From positions 1 to 19,280 of the forward strand of contig JBKPDY010000149.1 of NCBI GenBank assembly GCA_046728155.1: a stretch of 19,280 nucleotides of DNA. Reading direction: 5' to 3'. The DNA comes from CAWDLX01 sp046728155. GTDB taxonomy: Bacteria; Actinomycetota; Actinomycetes; Mycobacteriales; Micromonosporaceae. Below, one piece after another: positions 1-6,284 of this stretch (position 1 is the stretch's first letter; each line of letters opens with the position of its first letter). The position numbers and the translations under genes were made by a program. The notes under the pieces were generated by a model. That model had not been told where the DNA came from, searched no databases, and saw only the letters and a program-made list of their open reading frames with translations.

Positions 1-141
1 AACGGTGACATCCTCGTACGCACCACCAACGACGGCACCAACCAGATCACCCTGCTCAACCCCGACCACAGCATCAAAGCCCAGGTCAACGAACCCGACA
101 CCGTCACGAACTCCAACCTCCTCGCCTACACCACCAACTGA
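1..141 (+). CDS. C-terminal fragment of an unrecognised protein
   Basis: The first reading frame is open from the window edge to a TGA at 139-141 and gives the last 46 residues of a protein whose start lies outside. The fragment is rich in Asn and Thr (NGDILVRTTNDG at its start, YTTN at its end). Its alternating hydrophobic and polar pattern, with a D-G-T-N turn, suggests beta strands of a repeat or propeller protein, but that is only an impression. Third codon positions are almost all C or G, as expected for coding DNA here. The gene runs head-on towards the DUF899 gene. No family can be assigned from this piece. Confidence 0.6.
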   Translation, partial: NGDILVRTTNDGTNQITLLNPDHSIKAQVNEPDTVTNSNLLAYTTN

Positions 142-221
142 GCGCACGGGCCCGACCAAGCGGCGGTCCGGAAGAGCGGTACCCGGCTCGCTATGTCATG
201 GTCGATGCGGTGCCTGGCCAG

Positions 222-235
222 GCCGCGTGCGCGGC
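222..235. terminator. GC-rich hairpin between convergent genes
   Basis: GCCGC-GTGC-GCGGC forms a perfect 5-bp stem (6 bp if the loop is reduced to TG). It lies in the 112-bp space between two convergent stop codons and directly follows the palindrome CCTGGCCAGG at 213-222. There is no T-tract on either side, so it could only be a weak or actinobacterial-type terminator. The call rests on position and symmetry alone. Confidence 0.25.
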
Positions 236-253
236 AGTCGCGCGTGCGTCACA

Positions 254-1018
254 CTAGCTGTCGTACTCGTCGTGACGGCGCCACCAGAGACCGCTCTCGT
301 TGCGGCCGAGTGGCGCGCGGTCGAGCCACCGGTACATGCTCCAGAGCTCGTCCAGCCCACGCTCATATGTCGAGTAGGTGTGATAAACGACGCCGTCTTC
401 AAGCGCGAAGGCGCTCATGCCGGGCCCTTCGCGCCGGTACGTCGGCCAGTCCGTTCCAACGCTTGACGCGATCTGGTTGAGGAAGGGAACCTCCTCTCCC
501 CTCTCGGACGGCCGAACGTCCATCTCGCGGAAGTTGTACTCGACGGCTCCCGACTGCCACTCCTCCTTGGTATGGGCGACGTGGAAGTCATAATTGAAAT
601 CGCTGTCGAACGAAGACGCCCAGGGAAAGCTCCAGCCCATCCGCCGCTTGTACGCTTGCAGTTTCGCCAGCGGTGCCCGCGAGACCGCGCACAGCGTGAC
701 GTCGTGATTCGCGAGGTGAACAACGGAGCCGTCGAAGCCGTCAGCGATAGCCGAGCAGGACGGACACCCGGCCATATACTCCGGCCCGAACATGAAGTGA
801 TAGATGAGGAGCTGCGAACGTCCTCTGAAGAGATCCGCGAGGGATGCCGCGCCGTCGTCGGTCTCGAACCGGTAGTCCTTGTCGATTCGGACCCAGGGCA
901 GCTCTTGCCGGCTTCGCGCGACTTCGTCGCTCTGCCGCGTCAGCGCCTTCTCGGCCTCGAGCAGCTCCAGCCGGGCCGCAAGCCACTCGTCACGTGTTCC
1001 GGTCCTGTGGTCGGTCAT
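254..1018 (-). CDS. DUF899 family thioredoxin-fold protein (copy 1)
   Basis: A 254-residue DUF899 protein (COG4312, predicted dithiol-disulfide oxidoreductase); its substrate is unknown. A charged N-terminal helix (about 10-40) precedes a thioredoxin-like core. The redox motif C85-P-S-C88 sits in MAGCPSCSAIADGFDG, right after the strand LLIYHFMFGPE. The C-terminal part has the family's aromatic tail (WSMYRWLDRAPLGRNE). The ATG at 1018 is preferred over an in-frame start 27 bases upstream because AAGGAG stands 6 bases before it. The gene lies 57 bp downstream of the DUF2182 gene on the same strand and is probably the last gene of that transcript. A second family member lies at 7507-8238. The family is clear; the cellular role is not known. 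Confidence 0.88.
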   Translation of the reverse strand: MTDHRTGTRDEWLAARLELLEAEKALTRQSDEVARSRQELPWVRIDKDYRFETDDGAASLADLFRGRSQLLIYHFMFGPEYMAGCPSCSAIADGFDGSVVHLANHDVTLCAVSRAPLAKLQAYKRRMGWSFPWASSFDSDFNYDFHVAHTKEEWQSGAVEYNFREMDVRPSERGEEVPFLNQIASSVGTDWPTYRREGPGMSAFALEDGVVYHTYSTYERGLDELWSMYRWLDRAPLGRNESGLWWRRHDEYDS

Positions 1019-1075
1019 TGTTTTCTCCTTCTTGTCGTTGAACACCTTGGCGTGGATCGCGCCACCGGTGATGTC

Positions 1076-1726
1076 TCACATCGCCGGCGTGAGTCCGGGC
1101 ACTGACGACGGCGCCATGACGATCAGGACTCCAAGTCCGACGATCGCCAACCCCAGCGGCACATCGATGGCGGCCTTCGCGGGCACGAGCTTCTGGGCGA
1201 GGACGAGGACGGCGATCACGACCATCCAGGTGACGCTCATGACGCCCAGCCCCACCAGCATCAGCATCAGTCCGATGCTCGAGCCGACGCAGTAGACGCC
1301 GAACTCGAAACCAGTGCCGACGCTCTCGAGGCAGCGCCGGCGGCACTGCTGTTTGAGCGGCGTGAACTCGTAGACACCTGCCGCGATCACAACCGCACCG
1401 GCGGCGACGGAGCCGTGTGGCCGGTACAGCACGTAAACGGCGACGCCCACGAGCGTCCAGACGGCAAGGTACGACCCGACGAACAGCGGGACGGAGCGCA
1501 TACGACCGGTGGCGTGAACGCGCCTCAAGACTGCCGGAGCCGCGCCCGGAAGCATCATCGCCGCCATCATCGACACCCACAGGCCGATGAAGAACGCGAA
1601 CGAACCGAGGTCGGTCGCCACGCCCATATCCATCCCGTTCATTCGCCGGACCGCGACGACCCAGAATGCGCCGGCGAGCCCGACCATCGCCGTCAACAGG
1701 GCCTGCCGAACTTGTACCGTGCTCAT
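1076..1726 (-). CDS. DUF2182 family multi-spanning membrane protein
   Basis: A 216-residue integral membrane protein with about six or seven hydrophobic spans. It matches DUF2182 (COG5486, predicted metal-binding membrane protein). The recognisable blocks are WVSMMAAMMLPGAAP (50-64), YEFTPLKQQCRRRC (119-132) and the YC-x-G-S-S-x-G-L-M segment (145-154). Family members usually have Glu-Lys near the end of the sixth span; here the residues are Gln178-Lys179. A Met-rich loop, MNGMDMG (30-35 region), and the paired cysteines 128 and 132 are possible metal ligands. Its ATG overlaps the stop of the upstream 46-codon gene as ATGA, so translation of the two is probably coupled. The function is unknown; metal handling is the usual guess. 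Confidence 0.85.
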   Translation of the reverse strand: MSTVQVRQALLTAMVGLAGAFWVVAVRRMNGMDMGVATDLGSFAFFIGLWVSMMAAMMLPGAAPAVLRRVHATGRMRSVPLFVGSYLAVWTLVGVAVYVLYRPHGSVAAGAVVIAAGVYEFTPLKQQCRRRCLESVGTGFEFGVYCVGSSIGLMLMLVGLGVMSVTWMVVIAVLVLAQKLVPAKAAIDVPLGLAIVGLGVLIVMAPSSVPGLTPAM

Positions 1727-1863
1727 GACATGACCGGCTCTGCTCGTAGGAACGCCGCATTCTGGCCCTCGAGCGCCGTGCCCGCGCCCGTGCCTCCAGT
1801 CATGTCGGCGTTGACGGGGACGGCGTCATCGATGAGGACATCGAGAGACTCTGTGACTGTCAT
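1723..1863 (-). CDS. small 46-residue protein coupled to DUF2182
   Basis: A short gene from ATG at 1863 with an excellent Shine-Dalgarno site (AGGAGG ending about 5 bases upstream). It ends in ATGA, the start of the DUF2182 gene. The peptide has an acidic first half (ESLDVLIDDAVPVNAD), a glycine-rich middle (TGGTGAG, residues 22-28) and a mixed tail ending AEPVMS. It has no cysteine, membrane span or signal peptide. An in-frame upstream extension is possible but lacks a ribosome site. I recognise no family. It could be a regulatory leader peptide, a partner of the membrane protein, or a precursor peptide with a GG-type cleavage site; the last is speculation. Confidence 0.6.
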   Translation of the reverse strand: MTVTESLDVLIDDAVPVNADMTGGTGAGTALEGQNAAFLRAEPVMS

Positions 1864-1970
1864 ACAACCTCCTAACAGATGCGGACCGTCCGAGTACCGC
1901 GGAAGCTCGAAATGGTGACCGGTCGGGCGTTCACTCAGGTGATCGCCTAGTCGCGAACACCTACCTCTGC

Positions 1971-2303
1971 TCACGCACTCAGGTGCCGCCTGAGGGCGTC
2001 GAGGCTCGAGTCCCAGTCGCGGGCCAGCGCGGCGAGGAACTGCTGCGCGACCTGGATGGGGGCCGACCGGAGCCGGTACCGGACACGACGCCTCTCGCCC
2101 GGCTCGGCGATGACCAATCCGGCCTCGGTGAGCAAGCCGAGATGTTTGGCGATCGCCTGCCGTGTGATCGGCAGGCTGGCCGCCAGGTCGGTCGCCGTCG
2201 CCGGCCCGCGGGACGCGAGCGCGGCCAGTATGCTCCGCCGGCTGGGATCGGCCAGTGCGGCGAAGACCTCCTCGGCGACAGCCTCGGGGTCACGCGCGGG
2301 CAT
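1971..2303 (-). CDS. ArsR-family winged-helix transcriptional repressor
   Basis: A 110-residue ArsR-type regulator. The N-terminal helix EEVFAALADPSRRSILAAL (11-29) is typical. The recognition region TATDLAASLPITRQAIAKHL spans about 36-55, and the wing GERRRVRYRL follows. The cysteine-containing ELCVCDL metal site of SmtB/ArsR is absent and there is no cysteine at all, so it belongs to the non-metal branch usually found beside SRPBCC proteins. The ATG at 2303 lies 14 bases inside the end of the SRPBCC gene, which implies translational coupling and explains the weak ribosome site. It is the natural candidate to bind the two palindromes at 2742-2757 and 2770-2785. Its effector is unknown. Confidence 0.92.
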   Translation of the reverse strand: MPARDPEAVAEEVFAALADPSRRSILAALASRGPATATDLAASLPITRQAIAKHLGLLTEAGLVIAEPGERRRVRYRLRSAPIQVAQQFLAALARDWDSSLDALRRHLSA

Positions 2304-2724
2304 CGAGGTATTCGACGAGCTCACGCAGCTCGCTCCGCCACCCCTCGACGTTGCCTCCGTACGCACCGGAGTAAAGGTCGTCGGGCAGTTGCGCGAAGCC
2401 GGATTCGACCACGGTGAGCCGGGTCCCTTCCGCCACAGGCTCAAGGGTGAACTCGACATAGGTACGGCGCGGATCGTCCACCGGTAGGCCGCTGATGCCC
2501 CAGGTGTAGCCGAACACGTGCGGCGGCTCCAGGCGCTCGATGCGGAGCTCGGCGCTGTGGCCGCCCTCAAAGGTCAGCTGCGCCAGGCCGCCGACGCGCA
2601 AGTCGACGGTCGCCTTATGGCCGAACCATGTGCCCAGTCCCTCCGCCGTCGTGATTGCTTCCCAGACCTTGGCCGGCGGGTGGGCGACACTGATCGTGCG
2701 CTCGATCCGATCGGGAAAGCCCAT
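2290..2724 (-). CDS. SRPBCC / AHSA1-domain protein
   Basis: A 144-residue member of the AHSA1-like branch of the START/SRPBCC fold, which forms a hydrophobic ligand pocket or acts like the Aha1 C-terminal domain. The opening IERTISVAHPPAKVWEAITTAEGLGTW matches the family's start, with its V-W-x-A-I-T and W-F-G-H blocks. The core has VGGLAQLTFEGG and RLTVVESGFAQL, and the last helix includes NVEGWRSELRELVEYL. GGAGG lies 6 bases before the ATG. The gene is first in the transcript and overlaps the ArsR gene, a very common pairing in soil bacteria. The ligand or substrate is not known, and stress or xenobiotic response is only inferred from such pairings. Confidence 0.92.
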   Translation of the reverse strand: MGFPDRIERTISVAHPPAKVWEAITTAEGLGTWFGHKATVDLRVGGLAQLTFEGGHSAELRIERLEPPHVFGYTWGISGLPVDDPRRTYVEFTLEPVAEGTRLTVVESGFAQLPDDLYSGAYGGNVEGWRSELRELVEYLDARA

Positions 2725-2738
2725 GACACACCTCCGTT

Positions 2739-2790
2739 ATGGCAACCATCTGGTTGCTATAACACTATGGCAACCAGACGGTTGCGTCAA
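2739..2790 (-). promoter_or_regulatory. promoter with two tandem GCAACC-N4-GGTTGC operators
   Basis: Two perfect inverted repeats, GCAACC-N4-GGTTGC, occur at 2742-2757 and 2770-2785, with centres 28 bp apart. The first has longer arms, ATGGCAACC against GGTTGCTAT. On the reverse strand, TTGACG (2790-2785) and TAGTGT (2767-2762) are 17 bp apart and make a housekeeping-type promoter. One operator fills the spacer between these boxes; the other covers the predicted start of transcription near 2755. The ribosome site and the SRPBCC ATG follow directly. This is the layout expected for steric repression, most likely autorepression by the ArsR protein encoded here. The binding itself is inferred. 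Confidence 0.75.
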
Positions 2791-2825
2791 GGTGGTCTGG
2801 GTTCCCGCCCACAAGACCATTGCGG

Positions 2826-3800
2826 CTACCCCATGTGCGAAAGTGCGCGGCGCAGCACGATGGAAAATTCCTGGTTGAATTCGGCTTGGGCTTCCTGGGG
2901 AAGCGCGTCTCGCTGGCGGAGCCACGCCACGGCATGCGCGATCGCTCCGACCCGCATGGCCAGGGTGAAGGTGTCGCGCAGGCCCGGACCCCAGGGCTCC
3001 AGGTACGCGTCACGCAGTCGGCTGAACCACGGGTCGCCGGCTGACATCCGGTTCCGCTCCTCAAGAAAGCGAAAGGTCACCACCAGCGAGGCGAACTGAT
3101 GGGCGATCGCGGCGTCTCCCCAGTCGAGGATCCGCAGTCGGCCGTGGTGCGCGTAGAGGTTTGCCATATGGAGGTCGTCGTGCTGGACGGTCTCGGGCAC
3201 CCCTCGTCCGGAGAGCTCCTCGCACAGGCTCGAGAGCTGGCCGCCGAAGTTTCGCATACGGGTGATCTCGTCGTCCGTCAGCGGTAGGTGGCGCCGCACT
3301 AGATCGTCAAAACGGTCCGGCAGTCTGGCCAGTCGGAGGTCCGGGACGCCGCGGCGCACGTGGTCGTCGGCGTAGGCAGCTTCACCGCGCTGCAACTCGG
3401 CGTAGAGCGGCAGCGCGGTCATCCACGACTCCGGCGGGTTGCCGTAGGCGCCGACAGGCTGACCGGCATCCGCAAGCAGCAACCAGGCGCGGTCCTCGTC
3501 GTGGCCGACCACCTCTCCCACCCGGTCGGGCCATCGCGTGAAGAGTTCGGCCGACAACCGTGGTTCGAAGGCTTGCACCGGCGCACAGACCTTGAACCAG
3601 AGAAGGCCGTCAGCGGTTGGCACCCGCATGACCGTCGCCCACGGGCGACAATGCGCTGTCTCGATAGGACCCACAGGATCAACATGTGCCCGTATCCACT
3701 CCGCCATGGCCGGGTCCATGCCAGAACTATGCAGCAAGTAAGCCGTCCCTGCCCCCATCAGCACGTCGCTCGGGTCGGGAGGCGACCCGGCTGCGGACAC
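2826..3800 (-). CDS. APH-fold phosphotransferase (aminoglycoside phosphotransferase family)
   Basis: A 324-residue protein of the aminoglycoside phosphotransferase/choline kinase superfamily. The N lobe has LLWFKVCAP, whose Lys70 is the probable ATP lysine. The catalytic loop is VQHDDLHMANLY: His207, Asp209 (probable base) and Asn214. Asp226 in ILDWGDA is the metal-binding Asp that replaces DFG. The usual HGDLH is changed to HDDLH. The start is uncertain: GTG at 3800 is preceded by AGGGTGG, placed rather close, while an ATG at 3758 would give 310 residues. The gene sits 27 bp downstream of the DUF4349 gene on the same strand. Many chromosomal members act on small metabolites, so antibiotic resistance should not be assumed. 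Confidence 0.82.
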   Translation of the reverse strand: MSAAGSPPDPSDVLMGAGTAYLLHSSGMDPAMAEWIRAHVDPVGPIETAHCRPWATVMRVPTADGLLWFKVCAPVQAFEPRLSAELFTRWPDRVGEVVGHDEDRAWLLLADAGQPVGAYGNPPESWMTALPLYAELQRGEAAYADDHVRRGVPDLRLARLPDRFDDLVRRHLPLTDDEITRMRNFGGQLSSLCEELSGRGVPETVQHDDLHMANLYAHHGRLRILDWGDAAIAHQFASLVVTFRFLEERNRMSAGDPWFSRLRDAYLEPWGPGLRDTFTLAMRVGAIAHAVAWLRQRDALPQEAQAEFNQEFSIVLRRALSHMG

Positions 3801-3827
3801 CCACCCTGGACGGTGACGAGCCCCTGA

Positions 3828-4763
3828 CTAGCCCTGGTCGGCACCGCCGGTACTCGGCGTAGCCGAACCAGTTGCCGCGCGCCTGCGACGGCGTGCGTAA
3901 CGCAGGACGAGCCAGCCCGGGATGCCGATGACGATGAGCCAGGGCGCCAGCCAGCCCGCCACGGTCAGGAACGCCCTGGCCGAAACCAGGAAAGCCGACC
4001 AGCCCGAGCGGAGGCCGTACACAAAGCCGCTGTGCGACTCCTGCGCGGCGGCCGGCGCCGCAGAGCCGCGCAGGGTCAGCGTGATCGTCGAGAGCGCGAC
4101 CAGGCCGGAGAGCTTGGCCCGGCGTTGCTCCAGCGAGTCCAGATCGGCCTCACGCTTGGTCAATTCGGACTCGATGGACACGACCTCGCCGACCGTGGTC
4201 GCTTTGGCCAGCAGCGCCCTGACCCGCTCGACGCTGGCCCGTTGGGTGGCCAGCCGGGCATCGAGGTCGATCAGGTCCTCGGTCACGTCCTGAGTGGTCA
4301 CCGCACGCGACTGCTCGGTGCCGAGGTGAGCGAGTCTGTCCAGAGTGGAGGAGAAGGCGTCCGACGGCACACGCAATACGAGCTCGGCTTCAGAGTGGTC
4401 ACCGTCGAGGGTACGGTGATCGGCTGCGACGTTGCCGCCCACGGCGACCGCTACTGCACCAGCGTCCTCCGCCGATGTCACCACGTCCGTGACGGTGACG
4501 ACCATCGAGCCGGTATAGATGATGGCCCGCAGTTGAGGCGCGAGAGCCGGCGAACCCTGACCACCGGCCGCGGTGCCGCCGCCCGCGTTGGTCTTCGCTC
4601 CGTCGCCGGCTACACCGCTTTGTGCCTGCGCCCCGCCCCCGGGCCCGCCGCCCGACGCCGAGTCGGCGCGGGTACAACCAACCAGCGCGACGGTCGCGAG
4701 GGCCAGACTGGTCAGCGTCAGCCCGACCATGGTGCGTACGACGCGCGGGGAGCGTCTTCTCAT
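3828..4763 (-). CDS. DUF4349 domain lipoprotein
   Basis: A 311-residue exported protein. The signal peptide has an Arg-rich start (MRRRSPRVVR), a hydrophobic core and the lipobox LVGC, with Cys30 as the lipidated residue. A Gly/Ala/Ser-rich linker (about 35-75) leads to the DUF4349 domain. That domain begins at IIYTGSMVVTV, includes ELVLRVPSDAF, and has a charged probable coiled coil (about 165-222, LIDLDARLATQR to LEQRRAKL). A C-terminal membrane span (about 263-289) ends in RYARRRRR. The protein would therefore be held at both ends, by lipid and by helix. The ATG at 4763 is chosen because GGAGG precedes it and the signal peptide starts there. Its function is unknown. Confidence 0.9.
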   Translation of the reverse strand: MRRRSPRVVRTMVGLTLTSLALATVALVGCTRADSASGGGPGGGAQAQSGVAGDGAKTNAGGGTAAGGQGSPALAPQLRAIIYTGSMVVTVTDVVTSAEDAGAVAVAVGGNVAADHRTLDGDHSEAELVLRVPSDAFSSTLDRLAHLGTEQSRAVTTQDVTEDLIDLDARLATQRASVERVRALLAKATTVGEVVSIESELTKREADLDSLEQRRAKLSGLVALSTITLTLRGSAAPAAAQESHSGFVYGLRSGWSAFLVSARAFLTVAGWLAPWLIVIGIPGWLVLRYARRRRRAATGSATPSTGGADQG

Positions 4764-4925
4764 CGAAGTCCTCCGTGGTTGGCGAATACTTGTTAGAGGT
4801 CGAGACTCAACCGTTCGTTCCCTCAGGATCACTGTGCATGGTCACAATGCGATCCCAGTCCGGTTACTGGCTCGCACACAGTACGGCCGCATCATGGCGG
4901 TGCGATTGGTGGCTCGGATCCGTAG

Positions 4926-4939
4926 GACTGTCTACAGTC
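4926..4939. promoter_or_regulatory. inverted repeat GACTGT-CT-ACAGTC
   Basis: A perfect 6-bp dyad with a 2-bp centre lies midway between two divergent genes. Its position suits an operator acting on either promoter. No regulator can be assigned, and no second copy was noticed in the window. Confidence 0.35.
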
Positions 4940-5127
4940 GACTTATCACGAACAGACTCGCCCACGCACGAGACGCGGGCTGATCCGCCGGCGGTGGCTC
5001 GCTGCCATCGTCCGCCGTGCAGGTCCCGAATGCGGCCGACGCGGTGGCGCCGCTGGGCGGCATGGCGCGGTCGGGGCCGCTGGGCATTTCGTTGGCGGGC
5101 CACTCAAGCCCCGCTGAGGTTTCGACG

Positions 5128-5139
5128 CATACTGAGCCT
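5128..5139 (+). promoter_or_regulatory. probable -10 box of a leaderless GIY-YIG transcript
   Basis: CATACT at 5128-5133 fits the actinobacterial TANNNT -10 pattern and ends 6 bases before a GTG in frame with the nuclease. Transcription would begin at or next to that GTG, giving a leaderless mRNA. The same CATACTGA octamer stands before the DUF1304 gene at 8473. I see no clear -35 box. Confidence 0.45.
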
Positions 5140-6087
5140 GTGCCGTCGTCATTGCGGAGCCGGACTCCGACGACGCCGACGCGCCCGGATGCGGTCGCGC
5201 GGCTGCCGTCGGCGCCGGGCGTGTATCGGTTCCGGGATGTCCGCGGCCGCGTTCTGTACATCGGCCGTGCGACGCAGTTGCGGCGTCGGGTCCGCTCGTA
5301 CTGGTCAGACCTGGGCGGCCGGGAGCACTTGTCCGTGATGGTGGCGCGGATAGCGCGGATCGAAGCGGTCGTGTGCGACTCCGAACACGAAGCGGCGTGG
5401 CTGGAACGCAACCTGCTTGAACACACCATGCCGACCTGGAACCGCACGCCCGGCGGGCAGGAGGTGCCGGTCTACATCCGGCTGGACCCACGGCCTGCCG
5501 CTCCGGGGCTCAGCGTGGTGCACACCACCGAACCGAATGCCGGCGGCGCCCGCCTTTTCGGGCCGTACCTGGGCGGGGAGCGGGTGCGGCTTGCGGTCGC
5601 CGCACTGGACCGGGTCCTGCCGCTGCCATACGCGGGCACGAGGCTGAGCGGCTCGCAGCGCGAGATGGCCGGCAAACGTGGCGTCGGACCGCGTGATCGC
5701 GATGCGCTCATCGGGACGCTGACCGAGGTTCTGCAGCGCGATCCTTCCGCGGTGTCCTCGCTACGTCGGGAGCTGCGGGGAAGGCGGGACCTCGCCAGCG
5801 ACCTCCTCGCCTTCGAGCGAGCCGCCCGCCTGCAGTCGGAGATCGACGCAATCGACTGGATCACCAGTCCGCAGCGAGTCACGTCGGCCGAACCGTCCGA
5901 CCACGATGTATTCGGCTGGGCAGCGGGCGTCCTGGTGCAGTTCCGGCTACGGGCAGGCCGCCTCTGCCGGTGGACACAACGGACGTGCACACCCACCGGC
6001 GCCCGCCGACACCTGGCCACCACCCCGGCTGCCTGGGCCGAATTCGCCGACCGGAACGCCGAACTCGCGGCCCGCTTGACTGGGTAA
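5140..6087 (+). CDS. GIY-YIG nuclease, Cho-like half-length UvrC homologue
   Basis: A 315-residue protein related to the N-terminal half of UvrC. The GIY-YIG domain runs from about 22 to 105: PGVYRF (25-30), LYIGRA (39-44), Arg51 region, a Glu in SEHEAAWLERNLL and Asn101. FERAARLQSEIDAI (from about 225) matches the UVR (UvrB-binding) motif. It is followed by DHDVFGWAAGVLVQFRLRAG, which resembles the opening of UvrC's RNase H-like domain. That domain then stops short, and the HhH pair is missing. This is the plan of E. coli Cho, which makes the 3' incision in nucleotide excision repair. The GTG at 5140 is chosen because a -10 box lies just upstream; GTG 5017 and ATG 5062 are alternatives. I see no LexA box. 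Confidence 0.8.
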   Translation: MPSSLRSRTPTTPTRPDAVARLPSAPGVYRFRDVRGRVLYIGRATQLRRRVRSYWSDLGGREHLSVMVARIARIEAVVCDSEHEAAWLERNLLEHTMPTWNRTPGGQEVPVYIRLDPRPAAPGLSVVHTTEPNAGGARLFGPYLGGERVRLAVAALDRVLPLPYAGTRLSGSQREMAGKRGVGPRDRDALIGTLTEVLQRDPSAVSSLRRELRGRRDLASDLLAFERAARLQSEIDAIDWITSPQRVTSAEPSDHDVFGWAAGVLVQFRLRAGRLCRWTQRTCTPTGARRHLATTPAAWAEFADRNAELAARLTG

Positions 6088-6165
6088 CAAGCATATGTGG
6101 AGCGCCGGCGCGTGAGTCGAGCTGGCCAGATCGATCCGGGCGGGACGGTTCGCGGAAGCTCAATG

Positions 6166-6179
6166 TTCCGGTATCGGAA
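6166..6179. promoter_or_regulatory. inverted repeat TTCCG-GTAT-CGGAA
   Basis: A perfect 5-bp dyad with a 4-bp centre lies in the 197-bp space between the GIY-YIG gene and the methyltransferase ATG. It could be an operator for the methyltransferase. No promoter boxes could be fixed with confidence nearby. Confidence 0.3.
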
Positions 6180-6284
6180 ACGACGGCGTGGCGAACCGCC
6201 CGGGTCGCGGAACCGCACGGCGTGCGTGGCCAACCGGAGACGGGAAATCGGTGGCTCGGCCGCCGGCCGAAGGTCCACGATCGC

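Larger units (their letters stand above)
4764..5139. other. non-coding divergent intergenic region
   Basis: About 375 bases separate the DUF4349 gene from the GIY-YIG gene, which are transcribed apart. The space holds the DUF4349 ribosome site (GGAGG), an inverted repeat at 4926-4939 and the probable -10 box of the GIY-YIG gene. The GIY-YIG frame stays open back to a GTG at 5017, but the extra residues look like low-complexity translation of non-coding DNA. I see no RNA gene or repeat in the rest. Confidence 0.5.

Noticed and set aside
5..466. A 153-codon forward frame at the left edge.
   Set aside because: It runs over the end of the frame-1 fragment and into the DUF899 gene on the other strand. 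Its Thr/Pro/Ser-rich translation is a frame-shifted reading of the real gene end.
4790..4830. GGGAAC upstream of the DUF4349 gene on the reverse strand as an ECF sigma-factor -35 box.
   Set aside because: No matching -10 box lies at the usual 16-17 bp distance.
5017..5139. A 41-codon N-terminal extension of the GIY-YIG protein.
   Set aside because: It shows no domain, and a -10 box lies inside it just before GTG 5140. It remains possible, but I prefer the shorter start.
4830..5140. A LexA/SOS box upstream of the Cho-like nuclease.
   Set aside because: Only one half-site-like CGAAC (near 4948) was seen, with no paired GTTCG at the right distance.
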